Assembly (NCBI RefSeq): GCF_022524345.1
Contig: NZ_JAKWJU010000002.1
Coordinates: 2,666,001 to 2,730,000 of the forward strand
Length of the DNA: 64,000 bases
Direction: 5' to 3'
Source: Streptomyces marispadix
Lineage (GTDB): Bacteria > Actinomycetota > Actinomycetes > Streptomycetales > Streptomycetaceae
In this document: positions 8,549 through 15,892 of the stretch, piece after piece
How positions within the stretch are numbered: the stretch's first letter is position 1
Layout: each line of letters opens with the position of its first letter
Position numbers and translations under genes: made by a program
The notes under the pieces: generated by a model
What the model was told of the DNA's origin: nothing
Databases searched by the model: none
Seen by the model: only the letters and a program-made list of their open reading frames with translations

Positions 8549-9417
8549 ACGGCCTGCGCCGGGCGGGCGGAGGCTTCCGCGTCCGGCTGCGACGCGGCAC
8601 CGCGGCCGCGGTCTATCCGGTGGACCGCGAGGCCCGCGGCCGACGGTTCGATGCTCTCTCGTAGCGTCAAGTCGCCGTCGTAGTCGCCTCCGTGCTCGCT
8701 GCGGTAGGCCAGCGGCTCGGCGTCCGGGAGGGTACGCAGCCGCTCACGCAGGGCACGTGCGTACCGGTCGCGTACGGGATCGGTGAGGCGGTCCGCGCCG
8801 TAGACGACGAAAGGCTCGTAAGGGGCCATGCCCGTGTACCAGAACGTGCCGTGCAGCATCGGCCAGAGCACGTCGTCGACGTGCCCGTGGATGCCGCGCG
8901 GGCCGAAGCCCGACTCGCGGGCGCCGACCGAGGTCACCACCAGTGCGCGCTTGCCCGCCAGGCCGCCCTCTCCATAGCGCAGGACACGCCCGTCCAGGCC
9001 GTGCAGCCCGAAGGCGAAGCCCTGGACGAGCACGCGGTCGAACCAGCCCTTCAGGATGGCGGGCGGCCCGAACCACCACATCGGGAAGTGGAAGACGAGG
9101 GTGTCGGCCCACTCGATCTTGCGCTGCTCCTCACGGACGTCGTCGCTCAACCTGCCCTCGGCGTACGCGAGTTCCTGCTCGGCGCCGATTCTCAGCCGGG
9201 GTGCCGGGGCGGGGCGGGCGGTGCCGGCCGTGCCGGGTGCCTCGCGGAGGCCGGTACGTACGTCGTCCGCGTCCAGGGCGGCCTTCCAGCCCATGGCGTA
9301 CAGGTCGGAGACCACGGTCGCGTGGCCCTGGGCGCTGAGTTCGCTCAGGCCCTCGCGCATCAGGGAGGCGTTGAGGGAGCGCTGCTCGGGGTGGGCGAAT
9401 ATCCAGAGAACCTTCAT
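8545..9417 (-). CDS. NAD(P)H dehydrogenase (quinone), flavodoxin-like fold
   Basis: 290 residues. The N-terminus MKVLWIFAHPEQRSLNASL is the start of the NQO1/MdaB/KefF flavodoxin-like family. The FMN/FAD-binding FPMWWFGPPAILKGWFDRV segment (about residues 116-134) and a VTSVGARESGFGPRGIHG segment are present. It probably reduces quinones by two electrons, detoxifying them. The last 50 residues are an unusual low-complexity extension. It is divergent, with a 71-bp gap, from the GlxA-type regulator at 9489, which is therefore a likely controller. Confidence 0.88.
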   Translation of the reverse strand: MKVLWIFAHPEQRSLNASLMREGLSELSAQGHATVVSDLYAMGWKAALDADDVRTGLREAPGTAGTARPAPAPRLRIGAEQELAYAEGRLSDDVREEQRKIEWADTLVFHFPMWWFGPPAILKGWFDRVLVQGFAFGLHGLDGRVLRYGEGGLAGKRALVVTSVGARESGFGPRGIHGHVDDVLWPMLHGTFWYTGMAPYEPFVVYGADRLTDPVRDRYARALRERLRTLPDAEPLAYRSEHGGDYDGDLTLRESIEPSAAGLAVHRIDRGRGAASQPDAEASARPAQAV

Positions 9418-9488
9418 GACTTCGATGCTGCGGGGCCCGTCATCACGCCACGAGTGGCCGGATGGCCGAGGTATGAAAGAATCTGGCC

Positions 9489-10637
9489 ATGACCGTGGCC
9501 AAGGAAGCCGGGCGTCCGGGACCGCTCCAGGAGCCGGAGCCGGTGGCGGAGGCTGAGCCGGAGCGTGCGGCTCGCGCCCCAGCCTCCACCCCAGCCTCCG
9601 CCGCCGCCCGCTCGGCGGCCCCCTCCGCAGCCCGCTCCGGCCCGTTCCGGGACGACGGACGTCATCGCGTCGCCGTGCTGGTGCGCCCCGGTGTGATGCC
9701 GCTCGAACTCGGCCTCGTACACCAGCTCTTCGGTGCGGCCGGGGACCGGGAGGCAGGCGGCGGCCCGCTCTACGAGGTCGTCACGTGCGCGGTCGTGCCC
9801 GGCCCGCTCCGTACGAACGCCGACTTCACCGTCGACGTCGCCTACGGCCCCGAGGCGCTGGCGGAGGCGGACACCGTGATCGTCCCGGCGACCCACGAGG
9901 AGGACGCGCCGGAGACCACCGGGCGCCTCGATGCGCCCCTCGCCCGCGCGCTGGGCATGATCCGGCGCCCCGGCACACGTATCGCCTCGGTCTGCACGGG
10001 AGCCTTCGTACTGGCCGCCGCGGGCTGGCTGGACGGGATGCGGGCCACGACGCACTGGAAGTCCGCCGAGTCCTTCCGGCGGCTCTTCCCCCGCGTCGAC
10101 CTCGATCCGGACGTCCTCTACACCGACGAGGGCGAGGTACTGACCTCGGCGGGCGAGGCCGCCGGAATCGACCTGTGCCTGCACATGATCCGCCGCGACC
10201 ACGGCGCCGCCGTCGCGGGCGACGTGGCCCGTACGACCGTCGTGCCGCCCCATCGGGAGGGCGGCCAGGCGCAGTTCGTGCCCCGGCCGGTCGCGGAGCC
10301 CTCCGTGCGCTCCTCCACGGGGGCCGCACGCGCCTGGGCGCTGAGCCGTCTGGACCGGCCGCTGTCGCTGCGGGAGATGGCGGAGCAGGAAGCCATGAGC
10401 GTAAGGACGTTCACGCGGCGCTTCCGCGAGGAGGCCGGGATGACGCCCGGACAGTGGCTGGCACGTCAACGCGTCGAGCGTGCACGGGAGTTGCTGGAGG
10501 AGACGGACATGCCGGTCGACTCGGTCGCGGCACGCTGCGGGTTCGGCACGGGTGCGTCGCTACGGCAGCACATGCAGGCGGCGCTCGGCGTCTCGCCGCG
10601 CGCCTACCGCACGGCGTTCCGTGGACGGGGCGACTGA
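9489..10637 (+). CDS. GlxA-family regulator (DJ-1/PfpI domain plus AraC HTH), copy 1
   Basis: 382 residues. An Ala/Pro-rich N-terminal extension of about 55 residues precedes the DJ-1/PfpI-like domain (57-230), which keeps a cysteine at the nucleophile elbow (SVCTGAFVLAAAG, C169). The AraC double HTH occupies about 285-380 (MSVRTFTRRFREEAGMTPGQW and VAARCGFGTGASLRQH). Members act as cytoplasmic transcription activators or repressors with a sensing domain lacking amidase activity. It is divergent from the quinone reductase gene. A second close paralogue lies at 12346-13479, with an MFS gene between. Confidence 0.9.
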   Translation: MTVAKEAGRPGPLQEPEPVAEAEPERAARAPASTPASAAARSAAPSAARSGPFRDDGRHRVAVLVRPGVMPLELGLVHQLFGAAGDREAGGGPLYEVVTCAVVPGPLRTNADFTVDVAYGPEALAEADTVIVPATHEEDAPETTGRLDAPLARALGMIRRPGTRIASVCTGAFVLAAAGWLDGMRATTHWKSAESFRRLFPRVDLDPDVLYTDEGEVLTSAGEAAGIDLCLHMIRRDHGAAVAGDVARTTVVPPHREGGQAQFVPRPVAEPSVRSSTGAARAWALSRLDRPLSLREMAEQEAMSVRTFTRRFREEAGMTPGQWLARQRVERARELLEETDMPVDSVAARCGFGTGASLRQHMQAALGVSPRAYRTAFRGRGD

Positions 10638-10643
10638 GACGGA

Positions 10644-10697
10644 GAGGGCCCGCCGGAGCGGGAGGGTGACCGGGACCGGGACCTGGGCCGGGCCCTC
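10644..10697. terminator. Inverted repeat between GlxA copy 1 and the MFS gene
   Basis: GAGGGCCCG at 10644-10652 is complementary to CGGGCCCTC at 10689-10697, with a 36-nt G-rich loop. It lies between convergent stop codons at 10637 and 10740, so a two-way terminator is plausible, though the loop is long. Confidence 0.4.
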
Positions 10698-10739
10698 GGC
10701 GGGCGAGCGGGCGGTATGGCCGTCCGAACTGCCCTGCGG

Positions 10740-12275
10740 CTAGGCGCCCTTGACGGTTTCGCCCTCGGCACCGGCGCCCCCGGCCGCACCGGCGTTCACG
10801 ACTTCCCCGCCAGTCGGACGTGCCCGTATCACCAGCGCCATCAGCGCGGCCGTGCCGCACAGGGCGCCCGAGGCCGTCCACGCCACGTCGTAGCTGCCGA
10901 AGGTGTCGCGCACCAGGCCCGTCAGATACGCGACGACGGAGGCGCCCACCTGGTGCGAGGCGAGGACCCAGCCGAAGACGATCGGGCCGTCGTCGCCGAA
11001 GTGGCGGCGGCAGAGGGCGATCGTGGGCGGGACGGTGGCGACCCAGTCGAGGCCGTAGAAGACGATGAAGAACAGCATCGACGGGCGCACGCTCTGCGCG
11101 AAGAGCATCGGCAGGAAGAGCAGCGACAGCCCGCGCAGCGCGTAGTAGACGGCCAGCAGCCTGCGAGCGTCGAAGCGGTCGGTGAACCAGCCGGACGCGA
11201 CGGTGCCCACCAGGTCGAAGACGCCGATCACGGCGAGCAGCGAAGCGGCGGCGGGCACCGGCATGCCGTGGTCGTGCGCGGCCGGTACGAAGTGCACGCC
11301 GACCAGGCCGTTGGTGGACGCACCGCACACCGCGAACGTCCCGGCGAGCAGCCAGAACACCCTCGTACGGGCCGCGTCGCGCAGGGAACGCAGCGCTCGC
11401 CGCGCGGCACCCGGCGGCGCGGGCGGCGGAGTCACATAGTCCGGGCCCGCCCCGTAGGGCAGGAGACCGGCGTCCTCGGGGCGGTCGCGCAGCACGAGCA
11501 GCACCAGCGGCACCACGGCGAGGGCGGCGCAGGCCACGACGAGCGAGGCGGTACGCCACCCCGGACCCTCGGCGAGCAGCGCCACCAGCGGCAGGAAGAC
11601 GAGCTGACCGGCGGCGCCGCCCGCGGTGAGGATGCCGCTGACCAGGCCCCGGCGGGCGATGAACCAGCGGCCGGAGACCGTGGCGGCGAAGGCCAGTGCC
11701 ATCGACCCGGTGCCGAGGCCGACGAGGAAGCCCCAGCAGAGGACGAGCTGCCAGGTGGCGTCCATGAAGACGGTCAGCCCGCTGCCGGCGGCGATCAGCA
11801 GCAGCGCGGCGGAGACGATCCGGCGGATGCCGTAGCGCTCCATGAGGGCGGCGGAGAAGGGCGAAGTGAGGCCGTAGAGAAGGACGTTGACGGACACGGC
11901 CGCGGAGATGGTGCTGTGCGACCAGCCGAACTCGGCGTGCAGCGGATCGATGAACACGCTCGGGGCGGCCCGGAAGCCCGCGGCGCCGACGAGCGCCACG
12001 AACGACACGGCCGCGACCCACCAGGCGCGGTGCACACGCGGGAGGCGCGCAGGCGGTACGCGCGAACCCGGGAGAGGGGAGCCGCCGGTCCGGCGGGTGC
12101 TGATCGGTCCGGTGCCTGTCTCCCCGCTGCCGGTGGTGCCCGTGCCGGTGGTGCCGATGCCGGTGGTGCCGGTGGTGCCGGTGGTGCCGGTGCCGGTGGT
12201 GCCGGTGCCCGTGCCGGCGGGGACGGTCGCCGGGCTCCCCGCCTCGTCCGTCTCTTCGGTCCGCGAATCGCTCAC
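10740..12275 (-). CDS. MFS transporter with repetitive Thr/Gly N-terminus
   Basis: 511 residues with about 12 transmembrane helices from residue 83 onward. The first helices read WWVAAVSFVALVGAAG and the loop 2-3 region ALMERYGIRRIVSA fits the MFS signature. The family resembles oxalate/monocarboxylate-type and YhjX-like members. The N-terminal 75 residues are disordered and consist largely of TGTGT repeats. The GTG at 12275 is preceded by GGAGG at a 9-nt distance and leaves 70 bp to the divergent regulator at 12346. The shared promoter region makes that GlxA-type protein the probable regulator. The substrate is unknown. Confidence 0.85.
   Translation of the reverse strand: MSDSRTEETDEAGSPATVPAGTGTGTTGTGTTGTTGTTGIGTTGTGTTGSGETGTGPISTRRTGGSPLPGSRVPPARLPRVHRAWWVAAVSFVALVGAAGFRAAPSVFIDPLHAEFGWSHSTISAAVSVNVLLYGLTSPFSAALMERYGIRRIVSAALLLIAAGSGLTVFMDATWQLVLCWGFLVGLGTGSMALAFAATVSGRWFIARRGLVSGILTAGGAAGQLVFLPLVALLAEGPGWRTASLVVACAALAVVPLVLLVLRDRPEDAGLLPYGAGPDYVTPPPAPPGAARRALRSLRDAARTRVFWLLAGTFAVCGASTNGLVGVHFVPAAHDHGMPVPAAASLLAVIGVFDLVGTVASGWFTDRFDARRLLAVYYALRGLSLLFLPMLFAQSVRPSMLFFIVFYGLDWVATVPPTIALCRRHFGDDGPIVFGWVLASHQVGASVVAYLTGLVRDTFGSYDVAWTASGALCGTAALMALVIRARPTGGEVVNAGAAGGAGAEGETVKGA
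12129..12218. repeat. CCGGTGGTG minisatellite in the MFS gene
   Basis: About nine imperfect copies of the 9-nt unit CCGGTGGTG, with interspersed 6-nt units, encode the Thr/Gly run on the minus strand. It keeps the frame and probably varies in length between strains. Confidence 0.8.
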
Positions 12276-12345
12276 GGGATCAGCCTCCGCCGGGCCCCGC
12301 GGTCGTACGAGTGGCCCGGAGGCCATGTTGTGCGAGGATCGGGCC

Positions 12346-13479
12346 ATGAGCGCCACCACCGAGACGCAACCGACGACCCGGCGCACCGACGGCAGCGCCT
12401 TCCGCCACCCCGGGCGCCACCGTGTCGCCGTGCTCGTGCGGCACGGGCTGCTGCCGATCGAACTCGGCATCCCGCACCGGGTGTTCGGCCGCTCCTGGGA
12501 CGAGCACGACAAGCCGCTCTACGAGGTGGTCACCTGCGCCGTGCGCCCCGGGCCGGTACGTACGGACGCGGACTTCACCGTCGACGTCGCACATGGCCCC
12601 GAGGCGCTGGCGGAGGCGGACACCGTGATCGTGCCGGCGTCGCACGAGCTGGACGAGCCGTACGCGGAGGGCCGGCTGGAGCCTCCCCTCGCCGACGCCC
12701 TGGCGCGCATCCGTCCGGGCACGCGCATCGCCTCGATCTGCACAGGGGCCTTCGTACTGGCCGCGGCGGGCCTGCTCAGCGGACGCCGCGCCACGACGCA
12801 CTGGTCCTCCTGCGAGCGTCTTCAGCGGCTGCACCCGGACGTCGACGTCGATCCGGACGTGCTCTATGTCGCCGACGGCGACGTGCTGACCTCGGCGGGC
12901 GTGGCCTCCGGCATAGATCTGTGCCTGCACATGGTCCGGGAGGACTTCGGGGCTGCGGTCGCCAACTCCGTGGCACGCCGGACCGTCGTACCGCCCCATC
13001 GCGACGGCGGCCAGGCCCAGTTCATCGAGCGGCCCGTGCCGCAGCCGGGCGTGCACACCACCGGCACGGCACGCGCCTGGGCGCTGCGCAACCTGGAACT
13101 GCCCATCGGGCTACGGGAGTTGGCCGAGCAGGAGGCCATGAGCGTACGGACGTTCACGCGGCGCTTCCGCGAGGAGGTCGGCATGAGCCCGCAGGTGTGG
13201 CTCACGCGTCAACGCGTCGAGCGTGCACGGCAGTTGCTCGAAAGCGGCGGGCTGCCCGTGGAGAAGGTCGCGAGGGATGCGGGCTTCGGCTCGGCGTCGT
13301 CGCTGCGGCTGCACTTCCAGGCGGCGCTGGGGGTCTCGCCGAGTTCCTACCGGCGTACGTTCCGCGTCCGTTCGGCGAGCGCGGGCGCGGGCGCGGGGGG
13401 CGGCGGCGGCGCGGGCCGCGCCGGGAGCCGGGCCGGGGGCGTCACCGACGCACGCCCGCCGTCCCAAACCCCCGTCTGA
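12346..13479 (+). CDS. GlxA-family regulator (DJ-1/PfpI domain plus AraC HTH), copy 2
   Basis: 377 residues, closely related to the 9489-10637 protein across both domains: DJ-1/PfpI with the elbow cysteine (SICTGAFVLAAAG, C132) and the AraC HTH near residues 250-345. It has a Gly/Ala/Arg-rich C-terminal tail of about 35 residues absent from copy 1. The ATG at 12346 has AGGA 8 nt upstream; the alternative ATG at 12325 has its GGAGG too close. It is divergent from the MFS gene. Several DNA blocks of 20 bp or more are nearly identical in the two copies, for example around 10467 and 13208. Confidence 0.9.
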   Translation: MSATTETQPTTRRTDGSAFRHPGRHRVAVLVRHGLLPIELGIPHRVFGRSWDEHDKPLYEVVTCAVRPGPVRTDADFTVDVAHGPEALAEADTVIVPASHELDEPYAEGRLEPPLADALARIRPGTRIASICTGAFVLAAAGLLSGRRATTHWSSCERLQRLHPDVDVDPDVLYVADGDVLTSAGVASGIDLCLHMVREDFGAAVANSVARRTVVPPHRDGGQAQFIERPVPQPGVHTTGTARAWALRNLELPIGLRELAEQEAMSVRTFTRRFREEVGMSPQVWLTRQRVERARQLLESGGLPVEKVARDAGFGSASSLRLHFQAALGVSPSSYRRTFRVRSASAGAGAGGGGGAGRAGSRAGGVTDARPPSQTPV

Positions 13480-13530
13480 GAACGCCGGCCGTGCCGGGAC
13501 GGCCACCATGCGGTCCGTACCGGGTCCGTA

Positions 13531-14031
13531 CTACGTCGGCACCGCACCGTTCCCGCCGCCCGCCGCGGAGAGGGAGTCGCAACCGTCCTTCGCGCAGGAC
13601 GGACACGGCGCACGTTCCACCTCGCACCAGACGAGCTTGCCGAGGCCCTCGCACTGCCAGCCCCAGCGGTCCGCGAGCATCGCGACCAACTCCAGGCCGC
13701 GGCCGTGTGTTTCGTCGTCGTGTGCGTGCCGCTGCCGGGGGGTGCGGGTGCTCAGGTCCGCGACCTCCACGCGTACGGTCCCCGAGACGTGAAGTCCGTT
13801 CAGCAGCACTCGCAGCACGGACGGAGTGCCCGCGTGCACTACGGCGTTGGTCACCAGCTCCGAGACCAGCAGCACGATCTTCTCCGCCGCGCCGTCGTCG
13901 CCGATACCGCAGTCGGCGAGCCGCGCACCGACCCACCTGCGTGCGCGCCCCACTTCCGCCGGGTCCGCTCCGATCTCCAGTCGCATCTGGAGCGCCCGCA
14001 CCGCTGCCGCCGTCCGCATCGGCAAGCACAT
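13531..14031 (-). CDS. RsbW-like ATP-binding regulatory kinase (HATPase_c_2)
   Basis: 166 residues. It has the N-box ELVTNAVVHAG (E58, N62), a DLS...P segment replacing the G1 box (91-98) and GRGLELVAMLADRWG (110-124), the GHKL fold of anti-sigma factor kinases such as RsbW and the many streptomycete paralogues. It lacks membrane segments. Such kinases bind sigma factors or phosphorylate STAS antagonists on Ser/Thr. The last 25 residues contain CPSCAKDGC, a cysteine cluster that could bind metal or sense redox state; this is not standard for the family. A STAS gene lies upstream on the same strand and a sigma gene beyond it. The start at 14031 has GAGAG 9 nt upstream. Confidence 0.85.
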   Translation of the reverse strand: MCLPMRTAAAVRALQMRLEIGADPAEVGRARRWVGARLADCGIGDDGAAEKIVLLVSELVTNAVVHAGTPSVLRVLLNGLHVSGTVRVEVADLSTRTPRQRHAHDDETHGRGLELVAMLADRWGWQCEGLGKLVWCEVERAPCPSCAKDGCDSLSAAGGGNGAVPT

Positions 14032-14428
14032 CACCTCATGCTCTCGACGGGTCACGGATCGTGACCCCGTGGGAGAACAGCATGATTGACGTCCTGTTCC
14101 GGCAACAAGAGCTTCAGGCATATTCCGGCACAAAGGAGTAGTGGTGCTGCATACTGCGCGACAATGCGCGGGGGTGCGGTGGTTTCGCAGCAAGTCCCGA
14201 ACGGGGACGCATGGTTGACGACGGCCCCGGCGGCGCGGACACGGGCGCGAGGGGCAGTGCGGGGCGGCGCAGGCGGAGCATACGGAGGTAGCGCGGTCGT
14301 ACGCGCCTCGTGCCGGAGACCGAGTACGGCCAGGCACGGCCAAGTACGAGAAGGCCGAACACCGGACGCCGATTGCCGGGCGGACACATGCCGGGCGGCC
14401 AAGCGCCGGGCGGCGGAAGCGCCTTGCG
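14032..14428. other. Gap between the RsbW-like and STAS genes
   Basis: 397 bp. The region just upstream of 14031 holds GAACAG...CTGTTC, an inverted repeat with 13-bp spacing (about 14076-14100), possibly an operator for the RsbW-like gene. Frames elsewhere give low-complexity translations, so no gene is called. Confidence 0.5.
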
Positions 14429-14806
14429 TCAGGCCGAGAGCGGACCCGCCGCGGCCTGCCGGGTGGCGCTGGGAAGGTCCGGATAGCAGTCGAAGAGGCG
14501 GCGCACGCCGAGTGCCGCCAGCACACGGTTCACATGGGAGCCGTCCTCGGCGCCCTGAGCGGGCAGGATGAGTCTCAACTGCCCTGCGCAGGAACGCATC
14601 AGCCGTCTCGACGCGATCAGGACGCCGACACCGCTGGAGTCACAGAAGAGCACCTCCGAGAGATCGAGGACCAGACTCCGCCGCCCTTCGGCGACCGCGT
14701 CGTGTACGTGCTGCCGCACGGCAGGCGAGGTGACCAGATCCATCTCTCCGGAGACCCGGAGAACGGCCCACTCCCCTCGTTCCTCCTCCGACACCTTCAA
14801 CGACAC
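14429..14806 (-). CDS. STAS-domain anti-anti-sigma factor
   Basis: 125 residues from a GTG at 14806. The STAS fold is clear: VLRVSGEMDLVTSPAVRQHV, then VLDLSEVLFCDSSGVGVLIA. DSSG carries the serine that is normally phosphorylated by an RsbW-type kinase. When unphosphorylated these proteins bind the kinase and free a sigma factor. The frame is open upstream, but the extra residues do not resemble the family; the upstream GGGGATGCGAGGAC is a fair ribosome binding site. The partner could be the 13531-14031 kinase. Confidence 0.85.
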   Translation of the reverse strand: MSLKVSEEERGEWAVLRVSGEMDLVTSPAVRQHVHDAVAEGRRSLVLDLSEVLFCDSSGVGVLIASRRLMRSCAGQLRLILPAQGAEDGSHVNRVLAALGVRRLFDCYPDLPSATRQAAAGPLSA

Positions 14807-15226
14807 GTCCTCGCATCCCCTTCGCTCGACTACACCTGCCTGGGTCCTGCGCTTAACGGAATGAGTCCTTCCTAGTGCGGCTGCCCGGCCCCCAACGGTC
14901 AAAACGAGCCAGTCACCAGAGCCTATGCGCACGCAGGCCGCTCCTCCCCCGCAATGGTCGCAGTCATACCCGCATAACTCCCGGGCAATTTCAGGTGTGA
15001 TCGCGGCTCGGCACAGCCTGAGCAATATCGCAACGTGACGAGATCGACACCATCAGCGATCAGCACTGGAGGCACATTGCCGCAAAGAGGCGTGCGTTGT
15101 CAGCCCCTCGCACTACATTCGACGTGCCGGGTCGCGGACGGGGATCTCGACGGAAGCGTGAGGACAGCGCCGTCGGACCGCGACCTGCGGGGGCCACGAG
15201 CGGCACGGACTGGGCTGGGAGTCACG
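14807..15226. other. Divergent promoter region between STAS and sigma genes
   Basis: 420 bp with no supportable gene. It should hold both promoters. The sigma reading frame is open back to 15035, but the residues before 15227 are not conserved-looking. Confidence 0.5.
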
Positions 15227-15892
15227 ATGGCGAACGACACACCACCGCGCTGGGACCGGAAGATGCAGCAGCGTCTCGCACGGGGTGAGGCCGCCGCCCT
15301 GGGCGAGTTGTACGACCGTTTCGCTTCGCTCGTGCACAGTCTTGCCCACCGTGTGCTCGACGACGAGACCGCGGCCGACCATGCCACTCGTGACGTCTTC
15401 GGCCATATCTGGGAAAACCCCGATGCGTACGACCCGAAGAGCGGTCCGATGCGCTCCTGGATCGCGGAGGTCACGCAGGAAATCGCCACCGGGCGTTTAC
15501 GCAGAAGGCACCGCGCGGAGGGTGTGCGTTCCACCGGGGCACCGGAGACTGCGGGCTCTGCGGAATCCACGGAGACCGCCGGCTCGCCGGACTCCGGAAG
15601 ACCGGCCGAATCCCCTGAGCGGCGGGAGCAGTTGGAAGCGATCGAGGAGAAGGTACGGGCCGCCTCGACGGCCGCACGCGCCGACTACATCGTCACGTCC
15701 ATGCCGTCGTCGCTGCGTGCCGCGCTGGAGCTGACGTACTTCCAGCGCCGCGACTACCGCCAGACGGCACGGCAGTTGGGCGTCACCGAGGACGAGGCAC
15801 GACGACGGCTGCGGCTGGGGCTCCAGTTGCTGTCATCGGCGGTGAGCCGCCCGGAGCCCACGCAGCCGAGCGCTCACGGACGTACGCGGTGA
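15227..15892 (+). CDS. ECF-type RNA polymerase sigma factor
   Basis: 221 residues. Region 2 (about residues 20-90) reads LGELYDRFASLVHSLAHRVL...DVFGHIWENPDAYDP, and region 4 (about 160-210) reads SLRAALELTYFQRRDYRQTARQLGVTEDEARRRL. An Ala/Ser/Glu-rich linker of about 50 residues joins them. It directs RNA polymerase to a set of promoters that cannot be predicted here. The ATG at 15227 follows GGGAG at 7 nt. Its GTGA overlap with the next gene shows translational coupling to a zinc-finger protein, the usual arrangement of a sigma factor with its anti-sigma factor. Confidence 0.9.
   Translation: MANDTPPRWDRKMQQRLARGEAAALGELYDRFASLVHSLAHRVLDDETAADHATRDVFGHIWENPDAYDPKSGPMRSWIAEVTQEIATGRLRRRHRAEGVRSTGAPETAGSAESTETAGSPDSGRPAESPERREQLEAIEEKVRAASTAARADYIVTSMPSSLRAALELTYFQRRDYRQTARQLGVTEDEARRRLRLGLQLLSSAVSRPEPTQPSAHGRTR

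Noticed and set aside
12129..12218. CRISPR-like array
   Set aside because: Units are 9 nt, contiguous and in frame in a coding region, with no unique spacers.
10716..14141. Plus-strand frame of more than 1100 codons across the MFS and GlxA genes
   Set aside because: Shadow of the MFS gene on the minus strand and a shifted frame of the GlxA gene; no start, no motif.
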